Shown here one piece after another: positions 34,750 to 44,000 of a stretch of DNA of 64,000 nt. Below the pieces are notes generated by a model. The model saw only the letters and a list, made by a program, of their open reading frames with translations. It had not been told where the DNA came from and ran no database searches. The stretch is from Achromobacter spanius. Lineage in GTDB: Bacteria > Pseudomonadota > Gammaproteobacteria > Burkholderiales > Burkholderiaceae_B. The number at the start of each line of letters is the position of its first letter. Within the stretch, counting starts at the first letter, position 1. Both the position numbers and the translations under genes were made by a program. The stretch is from positions 1,488,001 to 1,552,000 of the forward strand of contig NZ_CP034689.1 of the NCBI RefSeq assembly GCF_003994415.1, given 5' to 3'.

Positions 34750-36144
34750 CTATGGATTATCGTTGTCTAATTGATAATTCCTAAACTTGGCTTTGGGCAA
34801 CTCTATCCGCGCGGTCAGTCCGCCGCCCTCGCGCGGCAGCATCCGCAGCGACCCGCCGACGTGCTTGAGCAAGCGTTCAACAATGGCCAGACCCAGCCCC
34901 GCGCCGCTGACACCGGTGCGTGCGGCCTCGCCGCGCGAGAAGGGCCGCAGCAAGCGGTCGACATCTTCGGGCGCAATGCCCGGACCACGGTCGCAGACTT
35001 CGATCACGATCATGCCGCCTTCGGCTTGCAGCGTCATGACAAGATGGGCCATGCCGTCGGTGGACCGGCCATAACGGCGCGCGTTCTCGATCAAATTGCT
35101 GACCACGCGCTTCAGGTCCAGCGCCGTGATCCGGGCGCGCAACCCGGGTTCCAAGGATGCCTCGAGTTCGCCGCCCAGCGACGCGGTGTGGCTGCGTTCT
35201 CGTTCGTACAGTTCGGCCAGCACTGCCGAGATGTCCGTCGCCAGTTGCGGCAGCGAACCGGCCGGCCGCGCGTATTCCATCAGTTGCCCGATGCTGTGAT
35301 CGATCTGGCCCAGGTCTTCGTCAATAGCCTGGCGCGCGTCTTCCGACACGCCGCTAAGTTCGATCTCCAGCCGCATGCGCGCAAGCGGGGTGCGCAGGTC
35401 GTGGGAGATCCCCGCCAGCATCAGCTCGCGATCGGCCTCGGCTTGCCGCAAGTCCTTGGCCATCCGGTTGAACGAGGCGTTCAGGTCGCGGATTTCCAGC
35501 GGGCCTTGTTCCGGCAAGGCCGCGGGAGTCTCGCCACGAGACAACACCTGGGCCGCGCGCGCGAGCCGCGACAGGGGCCGGTTCACGAACCCCACGCTGA
35601 CCGCCGCGCCGACAAGGGAAAGCAGCAACGCCGTGGCGCCCCATCCCAGCCATTCGATCCCGCCTGTCAGCCCGATCTGCTCTCGCTCGAACACCAGCCA
35701 GTACAGGTCTTTTTCAATCTGGAAGCTGACCCAGAAGCCGGGTACCTGGTTCACCCCCCAGGCGATCTGAGTTTCCGGACCGAAGCGCGTGCGGATATGC
35801 TGGGCCACCCGTTGCCAGTAATCGTCGTCGGGCAGGGCCTCGGCAAAGTCAGTGACTTCGCGCGGATAGACCTGAATGCCCTCGTTCGTGGCCAGGTCAA
35901 GCAGGAGCTTGCTGCGTTCGCCGTTCTGGGAATAGATGAGCGCCGTGCGCGTGATATTGACGGCCGTGATCACCCGCTGCGCCATTTGATTGGCGCGCGG
36001 TCCCAGCTCCATGCTGAAAAATACTTGTAGCCACGCGCCCAGGCTGACCAGCATCAGTGCGGCAAGCAGCAGGAACGTGCGGCCGAACAAGCCGAGCCGC
36101 AAACGTGAAGTCAGGTTCCTGAAGGTTCTGCGCAAGCGGGGCAC
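34750..36144 (-). CDS. risS: Sensor histidine kinase, EnvZ/RisS type
   Basis: About 464 residues. TM1 near 21-44, periplasmic domain about 45-165, TM2 at 165-187, HAMP about 188-239, H-box ISHDLRTPLARMR with His248, then the ATPase domain with N box (NLIENARRYG), GPGIAPED and GAGLGLAIVERLL. It follows the OmpR-type gene and matches the RisA-RisS pair of Bordetella. Start: GTG at 36144 has AGGAG nine bases upstream and lies 34 bases after the risA stop; GTG at 36189 and TTG at 36213 would extend it but overlap risA and lack a clear ribosome site. The signal is unknown (magnesium/osmotic response in Bordetella RisAS is known only partly). Confidence 0.85.
   Translation of the reverse strand: MPRLRRTFRNLTSRLRLGLFGRTFLLLAALMLVSLGAWLQVFFSMELGPRANQMAQRVITAVNITRTALIYSQNGERSKLLLDLATNEGIQVYPREVTDFAEALPDDDYWQRVAQHIRTRFGPETQIAWGVNQVPGFWVSFQIEKDLYWLVFEREQIGLTGGIEWLGWGATALLLSLVGAAVSVGFVNRPLSRLARAAQVLSRGETPAALPEQGPLEIRDLNASFNRMAKDLRQAEADRELMLAGISHDLRTPLARMRLEIELSGVSEDARQAIDEDLGQIDHSIGQLMEYARPAGSLPQLATDISAVLAELYERERSHTASLGGELEASLEPGLRARITALDLKRVVSNLIENARRYGRSTDGMAHLVMTLQAEGGMIVIEVCDRGPGIAPEDVDRLLRPFSRGEAARTGVSGAGLGLAIVERLLKHVGGSLRMLPREGGGLTARIELPKAKFRNYQLDNDNP
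34756..34778 (-). promoter_or_regulatory. Inverted repeat upstream of ahpC, possible OxyR/regulator site
   Basis: ATTATC (34756-34761) and GATAAT (34773-34778) form a perfect inverted repeat with an 11-base spacer. It lies 66 bases before the ahpC start and inside the last codons of risS. The spacing resembles LysR-type sites (T-N11-A). OxyR control of ahpC is common, but the full OxyR tetranucleotide pattern is not met. Confidence 0.4.
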
Positions 36145-36178
36145 GAGGCTGCGCTCCTGCCCAGGGCGGGCGACCCGG

Positions 36179-36913
36179 TCAGCTACCACCGTCCGGCACA
36201 AACACGTATCCAAGACCCCAAACGGTCTGGATGAACACGGGCTTGGACGGATTGGGTTCGATCAGCTTGCGCAGGCGCGAGATCTGAACGTCAAGGCTGC
36301 GATCGAAAGCTTCGTATTCGCGGCCGCGCGCCAGTTCCATGAGCTTGTCGCGGGACAGGGGAATCTTCGGATGGCGCGCAAACACCTTGAGCACCGAGAA
36401 TTCACCCGTGGTGATGGGCACTTGTTCGCCGTTGCGCGTGAGCGTACGGGTGGACAAGTTCAGCACGTAGGGGCCGAAGGCGATGGATTCGTTCTCCTGG
36501 CTGGGGGCGCCGGGATGTTCCTCGGTGCCGCGGCGGCGCAGGATCGCGTTGATCCGTGCCAGCAGTTCCCGGGGGTTGAACGGTTTGGACAGGTAATCGT
36601 CCGCGCCCATCTCCAGGCCCACGATGCGGTCGATTTCTTCCGCCTTGGCCGTGAGCATGATGATGGGGGTATTGTCGTGGCCACCGCGCAGCCGGCGACA
36701 GATGGACAGGCCATCTTCGCCGGGCAGCATCAGATCCAGCACGAGCAAGTCAAAATGCTCGCGTTGCCAGAGTTTGCCCATCTCTTTGGCGTCTTCGGCG
36801 ACGAAAACGTTGAATCCCTGCTCGGACAAATACCGGCGCAGCAAATCGCGCAAGCGCGGATCATCGTCGACGACGAGGATTTTTCGGGTGGGGGTGGTGT
36901 TTTGCGTATTCAT
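36179..36913 (-). CDS. risA: Response regulator, OmpR family (RisA-like)
   Basis: 244 residues: receiver domain with acidic pocket VVDDD and phosphoacceptor Asp60 (LLVLDLMLPGEDG), then a winged helix ending RLRKLIEP and FIQTVWGLGYVFVPDG. Length and both domains match OmpR/RisA. It is the first gene of the minus-strand pair with the kinase. In Bordetella RisA also cooperates with other kinases; that is family knowledge, not seen here. Confidence 0.9.
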   Translation of the reverse strand: MNTQNTTPTRKILVVDDDPRLRDLLRRYLSEQGFNVFVAEDAKEMGKLWQREHFDLLVLDLMLPGEDGLSICRRLRGGHDNTPIIMLTAKAEEIDRIVGLEMGADDYLSKPFNPRELLARINAILRRRGTEEHPGAPSQENESIAFGPYVLNLSTRTLTRNGEQVPITTGEFSVLKVFARHPKIPLSRDKLMELARGREYEAFDRSLDVQISRLRKLIEPNPSKPVFIQTVWGLGYVFVPDGGS

Positions 36914-37030
36914 GGCCGGAAATGTAACAGTGACAAGAACCAGCGGCTAGTGGGCGTTCACAAGATATTACACATTGCGAACCATGGTTGAAATCCCCCT
37001 TACAACCGGGGGCGGAGCCGCCGTATTTCG

Positions 37031-37036
37031 TACAAT
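37031..37036 (+). promoter_or_regulatory. Candidate -10 element of tsaB, very close to the start codon
   Basis: TACAAT ends eight bases before the tsaB ATG at 37045 and no Shine-Dalgarno lies between. Transcription would start at about 37043, giving a near-leaderless mRNA. No good -35 is visible at standard spacing. Confidence 0.4.
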
Positions 37037-37044
37037 CTGCATCT

Positions 37045-38352
37045 ATGGAACTAAACCTGCTGGCTTTGGAAACGTCTTCGTCCCGTTGTGGGGTGGCCCT
37101 TTTGCGCGTGCTCAATGGCCGCCTGGAGGTCTCGACCCGCGAACACGAGGGTTCTCAAGAGCACGCGGAACGGCTTTTGCCGATGGCCGGCGAGCTTTTG
37201 GCGGAGTCCGGCCTGACGCCGGACGCGCTGCACGCCGTGGCGTTCGGGCAGGGGCCGGGCGGTTTTACCGGCTTGCGCGTGGCTTGTGGCGTGGCGCAAG
37301 GCATGGGCTTGGGGCTGGGTATTCCCGTGGTGCCCGTGGTGTCGCACCAGGCGGTCGCCGCTCAGGTGGCCGATGCCACGCCGGCAGACGCCATCATTGT
37401 CGCGCTGGATGCCCGCATGAGCGAGGTTTATCTTGCGGTCTACCGCCGCCAGCAGGCCGCCACGGTCGCCGATGCCGGCTGGGACGTCCTGCAAGCGCCA
37501 TTGCTGATTGCGGCGGCCGAAGTGGTGCCCTGGGCCACGCATCATCTGAACCAATGGTCGGCCAAGGCCGGCCAGACGCTGCAGCCACTGCTGGCGGGCG
37601 ATGCCTGGGATGCCTACGCGTCCGACATGACCCCACCCACAGCGTGGCGCCGCGCCTCGGATGCGTTGCGCCCCGAAGCAGCCAGCGTGGCCCGCCTGGC
37701 GCGCCAGGCTTGGTTGCGCGGCGAAGCGCTGCCGCCCGAGGAAGCTGCGCCGCTGTACGTGCGCGACAAGGTTGCTTTCACCACCGCCGAGCGCATGCGC
37801 GGCGAGGGCGGCAACCCCAAGGCACAGGCTGCGCTGGCGTCGCAGGCCCCCCAACCCCCCGAAAACCCCGCCATCCCCGAAACTCCCGCAGCCCCGCTGC
37901 CGCTGACGCAAGCCGACCTGGACGAAGTGGTGGCGCTGGAAGCGCAAGTACAGGCGTTTCCCTGGACGCGCGGCAATTTTGCGGACGCGCTGGCGTCGGG
38001 CTACGGTGCCTGGGTGTTGCGGCGCGAGGGCAAGGTAGCGGCTTTTTGCATTTTGATGTTCGCGCCTGACGTGGCGCATCTGCTGGTGATCGCCGTGTCC
38101 AAACATTTGCATCGTCAAGGCCTGGGCGGCATCTTGCTGGACTGGTGTGAGCAGCAAGCGCGTGAGCGCGGGCTGGAAGGCGTGTTGCTGGAGGTGCGCC
38201 CGTCCAATACCTCGGCGGTCAGTTTCTACCAGCACCATGGTTATTTGCAGATCGGCGTGCGACGGGGGTATTACCCCGCTGAAAAGGGCGCACGCGAAGA
38301 TGCGCTGGTGATGCAGAAGCGCTTTAACGCCGTGGCTGAGGTGGCGGCATGA
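37045..38352 (+). CDS. tsaB-rimI: Fused TsaB (tRNA t6A subunit) and RimI (N-acetyltransferase)
   Basis: 435 residues. Residues 1 to about 225 are TsaB: ELNLLALETSSSRCGVALL, GQGPGGFTGLRVACGVAQGM, part of the complex that makes threonylcarbamoyl-adenosine at tRNA position 37. A Pro-rich linker (about 270-300) leads to a GNAT domain with HRQGLGGILLDWCEQQARER and LEVRPSNTSAVSFYQHHGY, matching RimI, which acetylates ribosomal protein S18. In E. coli the two are separate genes. Start: ATG at 37045 (MELNLLALE) gives the family N terminus; a longer frame from 36988 is not conserved. Followed by a four-base overlap with the uracil-DNA glycosylase gene. Confidence 0.93.
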   Translation: MELNLLALETSSSRCGVALLRVLNGRLEVSTREHEGSQEHAERLLPMAGELLAESGLTPDALHAVAFGQGPGGFTGLRVACGVAQGMGLGLGIPVVPVVSHQAVAAQVADATPADAIIVALDARMSEVYLAVYRRQQAATVADAGWDVLQAPLLIAAAEVVPWATHHLNQWSAKAGQTLQPLLAGDAWDAYASDMTPPTAWRRASDALRPEAASVARLARQAWLRGEALPPEEAAPLYVRDKVAFTTAERMRGEGGNPKAQAALASQAPQPPENPAIPETPAAPLPLTQADLDEVVALEAQVQAFPWTRGNFADALASGYGAWVLRREGKVAAFCILMFAPDVAHLLVIAVSKHLHRQGLGGILLDWCEQQARERGLEGVLLEVRPSNTSAVSFYQHHGYLQIGVRRGYYPAEKGAREDALVMQKRFNAVAEVAA

Positions 38353-39356
38353 GCCTGCCAACCCCCGCGACCGCGCCGCGCGTCAATCCGCTACAGCGGA
38401 TCTGGCTGCGCGAAATCGGCATGGAGCGCCTGTGGTTAAGGCCGGCGCCCGTCGTCACTCCCCCGGCTGCCACGGTTCCGGTTGCGGGCCCTTCGGCTGA
38501 CATGGCTTCCGCCGTCACGTCGCAAGCCCCTGTTTCAAAAGCAGTTTCTCCCGTTCCGCCTGCTGCGCCGACGATTGCCGCGAACGCGGTGGCACCTGCC
38601 GCCGCCGTGACGCAAGACGCTGGCGCCGCGGTCGAACAGCCTGCGCAGGTCGTCGTTCCCACGGGGCGGGCCACGGGGCGTCCGACCATCCCGGCATCCA
38701 TCCTGAACCGTAGCGGGCCGCCACCGCGCCCGGTCCCCAAGACCGTGGAGGACGAAGCCGTCGAAGCACCGCGTGTTCCGGTGGCCGAGGCCGTCAAGAA
38801 CGCCACCCTGGACGAATTGCGCGAGCAGGTCGTGGCATGCACGGCTTGTGGCCTGTGCCAGGGACGCCGCCACGCGGTATTTGGTCAGGGGGCGACGCCT
38901 ACTCGTTGGCTGGTCGTCGGCGAAGCGCCTGGCGAGCAAGAGGACCGGCAGGGCCACCCTTTCGTGGGGCGTTCCGGGCAGTTGCTGGACGCGATGCTGG
39001 CCGCCGTGGGCATGAGCCGCGACACCGATGTCTTCATCACCAACGTGATCAAGTGCCGTCCGCCGGGCAACCGCAATCCCAAGCCCGAGGAAATCGCGTC
39101 GTGCAGCCCCTATCTGATGCGGCAAATTGCCTTGCTCAAACCCGAGCGCATCCTGGTGCTGGGCCGCTTCGCGGCGCAGACGCTGCTGGGCACGGACGCC
39201 ACGATCGGTAGCCTGCGCGGCCGTGTGCATCAGTTGAAAACGGACGACGGCGAGATTCCGCTTATCGTCAGCTATCACCCGGCCTATCTACTGCGCAGCC
39301 CGTCTGAAAAGGCGCGTGCCTGGCAAGACCTGAAGCTGGCGTCCCAAATGGTTTGA
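38349..39356 (+). CDS. Uracil-DNA glycosylase, family 4 (iron-sulfur)
   Basis: 335 residues. The C-terminal half is a type-4 UDG: CTACGLCQGR and IKCRPPGNRNPKPEEIASC give [4Fe-4S] ligand cysteines, GEAPGEQEDRQGHPFVGRSG is motif A, and SYHPAYLLRSP carries the catalytic-loop histidine. It removes uracil from DNA. The first about 150 residues are Ala/Val/Pro-rich with no recognisable domain, longer than typical for the family (about 200-230 residues); this N-terminal part is poorly conserved in such proteins. ATG overlaps the tsaB-rimI stop (ATGA). A related annotation used for such proteins is phage SPO1 DNA polymerase-related. Confidence 0.9.
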   Translation: MSLPTPATAPRVNPLQRIWLREIGMERLWLRPAPVVTPPAATVPVAGPSADMASAVTSQAPVSKAVSPVPPAAPTIAANAVAPAAAVTQDAGAAVEQPAQVVVPTGRATGRPTIPASILNRSGPPPRPVPKTVEDEAVEAPRVPVAEAVKNATLDELREQVVACTACGLCQGRRHAVFGQGATPTRWLVVGEAPGEQEDRQGHPFVGRSGQLLDAMLAAVGMSRDTDVFITNVIKCRPPGNRNPKPEEIASCSPYLMRQIALLKPERILVLGRFAAQTLLGTDATIGSLRGRVHQLKTDDGEIPLIVSYHPAYLLRSPSEKARAWQDLKLASQMV

Positions 39357-39380
39357 TACCGGCTCGGTGCCAGAACGAAA

Positions 39381-39413
39381 AAAAACGGGGGATGGTTAAC
39401 ATCCCCCGTTTTT
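39381..39413. terminator. Strong bidirectional terminator between udg and lplT
   Basis: A perfect 14-bp stem (39381-39394 with 39400-39413, starting AAAAACGGGGGATG) with a GTTAA loop; it is flanked by A runs on one side and T runs on the other. It serves the plus-strand tsaB-udg unit and the minus-strand lplT gene. Confidence 0.92.
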
Positions 39414-39431
39414 GTCTTTCAGATCAATCGC

Positions 39432-40745
39432 TTAGTGCGTGGAGTCCAGCGCGCGCCCGTGGCCTTCCTGGCCAATTTGCTCGTGCAGGTTGGGGTCGGC
39501 CTGCATGTTGCGCTTGCTCCAGCGCATGAACACCACCATCAGCACCGCAACAACGGTGCCGAAGATGACGATGATGATGTTGATGGGCAGTTGCAGCCAC
39601 AGCAGCAACGTGTACATCGCAACCATCAACAGAATGTTGAGCTGCTCGTTGAAATTCTGTACGGCGATGGAATGGCCCGCCGACAGCAGCACGTGGCCGC
39701 GATGTTGCAGCAGGGCGTTCATCGGCACCACGAAGAAGCCGGCCAGGCCGCCCGTGATAAGCAGCAGCAGATAGACGCTCCAGGGCGAATAGACCAGCGG
39801 CATCAGCAATACCACCAGCCCCATGGCGGCGCCCACCGGCAACACGCTCAGCGCGCGGCGCAGCGGAATGCGGCCGGCCAGGATGGAACCCACCACCGTG
39901 CCCAGAGCAGCCACGCCCATCAGCATCGAGGCTTTGTCCAATTGATAGCCCAGGTGGCTGCGGCCCCATTCGATGACGATGAGTTGCAGCGTGGCGCCCG
40001 CGCCCCAGAACAGCGTGGTGACGGCCAGCGAAATCTGCCCGAGCTTGTCTTTCCAGAGCACGCAGACGTAGCCCCAGAAGGTGCGCATCAGCCGAACCGG
40101 GTTTTTCTGCTGCGGCGGATAACGCACATGGGTGCGCGGAATCAACAGATTGCAAAGCGCTGCCAGCAGATACACGAAGGCGATCACCAGGATGGCGGCT
40201 TCGGCCGGCGTGTGCACCAGGCTGCCGATGACGGAATGGCTGAGCAGCGCGGCGGATACCGACGACGAGATCAGCAGGCCACCCAGCACCGTGCCCAGGA
40301 TGATGGAGAAGACCGTCAGGCCCTCGATCCAGCTATTGCCCTTGACCAGCATGTGCGGGGGCAGCATTTCGGTGACGATGCCGTACTTGGCGGGGGAGTA
40401 CGCGGCGGCGCCGATGCCCACGACGGCATAGGCCGCGCACACCAGATAGGTTTGGTATTCAGGGGCGACGCCGATGCTGGCGTACGAGAACATCAGCAGG
40501 CAGCCCGCCACCTTCAGGGCGTTGGTGGAGAACATGACGCGGCCCTTGGGAAACGAGTCCGCCAGGGCGCCGACAAAGGCCGCCAGCACCACATAAGCCA
40601 GCGCGAACGACCATTTCATCATGGGCGCCAACCAGTCGGGGCCGTGCAGCTCCTGTATCAAGGCGATGGCTGCGATGAACAGCGCATTGTCCGCCAATGA
40701 CGAGAAGGCCTGCGCGGCCATGACCAGATAAAAACCACGTTTCAA
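39432..40745 (-). CDS. lplT: Lysophospholipid transporter LplT (MFS)
   Basis: 437 residues with about 12 transmembrane helices. The N terminus GFYLVMAAQAFSSLADNALF and AYSPAKYGIVTEMLPP are characteristic of LplT, which flips lysophospholipids across the inner membrane for re-acylation. In E. coli it lies next to aas (acyltransferase); here no aas follows. MFS family member; lone gene with a terminator. Confidence 0.9.
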   Translation of the reverse strand: MKRGFYLVMAAQAFSSLADNALFIAAIALIQELHGPDWLAPMMKWSFALAYVVLAAFVGALADSFPKGRVMFSTNALKVAGCLLMFSYASIGVAPEYQTYLVCAAYAVVGIGAAAYSPAKYGIVTEMLPPHMLVKGNSWIEGLTVFSIILGTVLGGLLISSSVSAALLSHSVIGSLVHTPAEAAILVIAFVYLLAALCNLLIPRTHVRYPPQQKNPVRLMRTFWGYVCVLWKDKLGQISLAVTTLFWGAGATLQLIVIEWGRSHLGYQLDKASMLMGVAALGTVVGSILAGRIPLRRALSVLPVGAAMGLVVLLMPLVYSPWSVYLLLLITGGLAGFFVVPMNALLQHRGHVLLSAGHSIAVQNFNEQLNILLMVAMYTLLLWLQLPINIIIVIFGTVVAVLMVVFMRWSKRNMQADPNLHEQIGQEGHGRALDSTH

Positions 40746-40882
40746 GAATGTCCCCGTTCTTTGGCCAGCGCCCGGCCTGTCAGCGTGAAAATTATGTGTC
40801 GTGCCAAAAAGTGTCAGGGAGTATAGCCGGTGCCTTGCCGCGCGCTATTGCGCGTTTGCCCGCGAGTTGACCGTTGCTGACG

Positions 40883-40910
40883 TTTGGCCAGGGACTGCCT
40901 GCGGTATCAT
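40883..40910 (+). promoter_or_regulatory. Candidate smc promoter
   Basis: TTTGGC (40883-40888) and TATCAT (40905-40910) are spaced 16 bases apart in the 263-base gap between lplT and smc. Moderate similarity to sigma70 hexamers; direction and position suit smc. Confidence 0.35.
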
Positions 40911-40924
40911 ACGAGCCATATGTG

Positions 40925-40948
40925 AGCCGGCCCTTCTTGGGCCGGTTT
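40925..40948 (+). other. Stem-loop in the smc leader
   Basis: CCGGCCC (40927-40933) and GGGCCGG (40939-40945) with loop TTCTT, extended by G-U pairs, followed by TTT. It lies about 60 bases before the smc GTG. It could attenuate transcription or stabilise the message. No leader peptide is seen. Confidence 0.4.
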
Positions 40949-41008
40949 GCAATCTGTGCGGCAGGTCCGTTAACGCCTTTCGTCAACCCACCCCGTCGTC
41001 ATCGTACT

Positions 41009-44000
41009 GTGCGTCTTACTCAGCTAAAACTCGCCGGCTTCAAGTCCTTCGTCGATCCCACCGTGATTCCCGTGCCCAGCCAATTGGTAGGCGTGGTGGG
41101 TCCGAACGGCTGCGGAAAGTCGAACATCATCGACGCCGTCCGCTGGGTGCTGGGCGAGGCCAAGGCCTCGGAACTGCGCGGCGAGTCCATGCAGGACGTC
41201 ATTTTCAACGGCTCGGGTAACCGCAAGCCCGCCGCCCGGGCCTCGGTGGAAATGGTGTTCGACAACAGCGAAGGGCGCGCCGCCGGCCAGTGGAGCACCT
41301 ACGCCGAAATCGCCGTGCGCCGGGTCCTGACCCGGGACGGCACCAGCAGCTATTTCGTCAATAACCAGCAGGTTCGGCGCCGCGACATTCACGACATCTT
41401 CCTGGGCACCGGCCTGGGCGCGCGCGGCTACGCCATTATCGGGCAGGGCATGATCAACCGCCTGATCGAGGCGCGCCCTGAAGAACTGCGGGTGTTCCTG
41501 GAAGAAGCGGCCGGCGTGTCGCGCTACAAGGAACGCCGCCGCGAGACCGAAAACCGCTTGTCCGACACGCGTGAAAACCTGACCCGCGTCGAAGACATCC
41601 TGCGTGAACTCAATAGCCAGCTTGAAAAGCTGGAGGCCCAGGCCGAAGTTGCCACGCGCTACCGCGAGCTTCAGGCCGACGGCGAAAAGAAGCAGCATTC
41701 CCTGTGGTTCCTGAAGGAAACCGGGGCGCGCGAAGAGCGCGCCAAGAAAGCCCAGGAAATGGCGCAGGCCCAGAACGAACTGGAAGCCGCCATTGCCGGT
41801 CTGCGGGCGGGCGAGGCTGCGCTGGAATCCCGCCGTCAGGCCCATTACGCGGCCAGCGACGCGGTGCATACCGCGCAGGGCGCGCTATACGAAGCCAACG
41901 CCCAGGTCAGCCGCCTGGAAGCCGAAATTCGCCATGTGGTGGATTCCCGCAACCGCCTGCAGTCGCGTCGCGACCAGCTTCAGCAGCAGATCGCGGAATG
42001 GACCAGCCAGCGCGAGCATTGCACTGAACAAATCGCTCAGGCCGAAGACGACCTGGCCGCCGCCGCTGCCCGCACCGAAGAGGCGCGCGCCGCCGCGGAA
42101 GACGCCCAGGCCGGCCTGCCCTCGGTTGAACAACGCGTGCGCGAAGCCGCGTCCGGCCGCGACGAGATGCGCGCCGCCCTGGCCCGCGTCGAACAGAACC
42201 TGGCGCTGGTCGCCCAGACCCAGCGCGACGCCGATCGCCAGATGCAGGTGCTGGAGCAGCGTCGTGAGCGCTTGCAGCAGGAACTGCGTGAGCTGCACGC
42301 CCCGGATCCCATCCGCCTGGAACAATTGGCGGGCGACCGCCTGGCCGGCGAAGACCAACTGCAAGAAGCCCAGGAAGAACTGGCTACGCTGGAAGGCCGT
42401 GTACCGGAAGCGGATGCCGAGCGCAGCCGCGCCCAGGCCGCCGCGCAGACCGACGCCCAGAACCTGGCTCGCCTTGAGGCCCGCCTGGCGGCCTTGGTGA
42501 AGTTGCAGGAAGACGTGCAGAAGCAGGGCGCCCTGGAACCCTGGCTGGCCAAGCACGAGCTTGCCGGGCTGTCGCGCCTGTGGCAGAAGCTGCATGTGGA
42601 GCCGGGTTGGGAAACTGCCCTGGAATCCGCGCTGCGCGAACGCATGGCTTCGATGGAAGTGCGCAACCTGGATTGGGCCCGCGCCTTCGCCGAAGACGCG
42701 CCGCCCGCCCGCTTGGCGTTTTACCAATTGCCTGTGGCGGCCCCCGTGCCGCCCGCGCCCGCCGGCCTGACTTCGTTGGCCAGCCTGCTGCGCATCACGG
42801 ATCCCGACCTGCGCACGCTGTTGAATGAATGGCTGGCCGGTATCTACACCGCCACCGACGTCACCCAGGCCCTGGCCATGCGGGCAAGCTTGCCAGCGGG
42901 CAGCGCCTGCGTGGTCAAGGCGGGTCACCTGATTGACGCGCACAGCGTCCGCTTTTATGCGCCCGACTCCGAACAGGCCGGCCTCTTGGCCCGCCAGCAG
43001 GAAATCGAAAACCTGCAACGCGAGATCAAGGCGCAACAACTGATCGCGGATCAGGCCCGCGCCGCCGTTGCCCGTGCTGAAGCGGCCTGGCAGCAGGTCA
43101 CGCAGGCCATCGCCCCGGCGCGTACGCGCGTGGCCGAGGTCACGCGCCGGGTGCATGACATCCAGTTGGAGCACTCGCGGCTGCAGCAGCAGGCAGAACA
43201 ATCCGGTGAACGCGCCTCGCGTCTGCGCCAGGACCTGGAAGAAATCAAGGTCCAGGAAGAAGACTTGCGGGCCACCCGCGAAGAAGCCGAAGCGCGTTTT
43301 GAGACGCTGGACGAAGAACTGGCCGAGCATCAGTCGCGCTTTGCCGATGCCGAAATCGATGGCGAAACCCTGGCTGCCCAGGCTGAAGCCGCCCGCACGC
43401 GCCTGCGCGAGCTGGAGCGCGCCGCCCAGGAGGCCGAATTCGCCGAGCGCGGCATCCAGGTCCGCATCACCGACCTGCAACGCAATCAGCAATTGGCCGC
43501 CGACCAAAGCCAGCGTGGCGCGGTTGAGCTGGAACAACTGATGGGCGATCTGGTCGAGTTGGACGCCTCGGCGTCGCAAGCCGGTTTGCAGGATGCCCTG
43601 GAAGCCCGCGCCGAGCGCGAAGAAGCGCTGTCGCGTGCCCGCCAGGAACTGGAAAACCTGGCCGCCTTGCTGCGCGGGGCCGACGAAGACCGCCAGCAGC
43701 AAGAGCAAACGCTGGAACCGCGCCGTGCGCGCATCATGGAACTGCAATTGCAGGAACAGGCCGCCCGCCTGGCCGAAGAGCAGTTCACCGAGCAATTGAA
43801 CGCGCGCGAAGTCGACCGCGAGGCGCTCGCCCAAGACCTGGCCAATCAGCCGGACGAATGGCGCCGCGCCAGTTGGCTGCAACAGGAAGTGGGGCGGATC
43901 TCGCGCCAGATCGAATCGTTGGGCTCGGTCAACCTGGCGGCTTTGGACGAACTGAATACGTCGCGCGAACGCAAGGGCTTCCTGGATTCGCAACACCAGG

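Noticed and set aside
36988..37044. Longer start for tsaB-rimI
   Set aside because: The extra 19 residues lie in the candidate promoter and are unlike TsaB; MELNLLALE is the conserved beginning.
40874..41008. Upstream extension of smc by 45 codons
   Set aside because: The sequence includes the putative leader hairpin and matches nothing in SMC; the GTG at 41009 gives the exact conserved N terminus.
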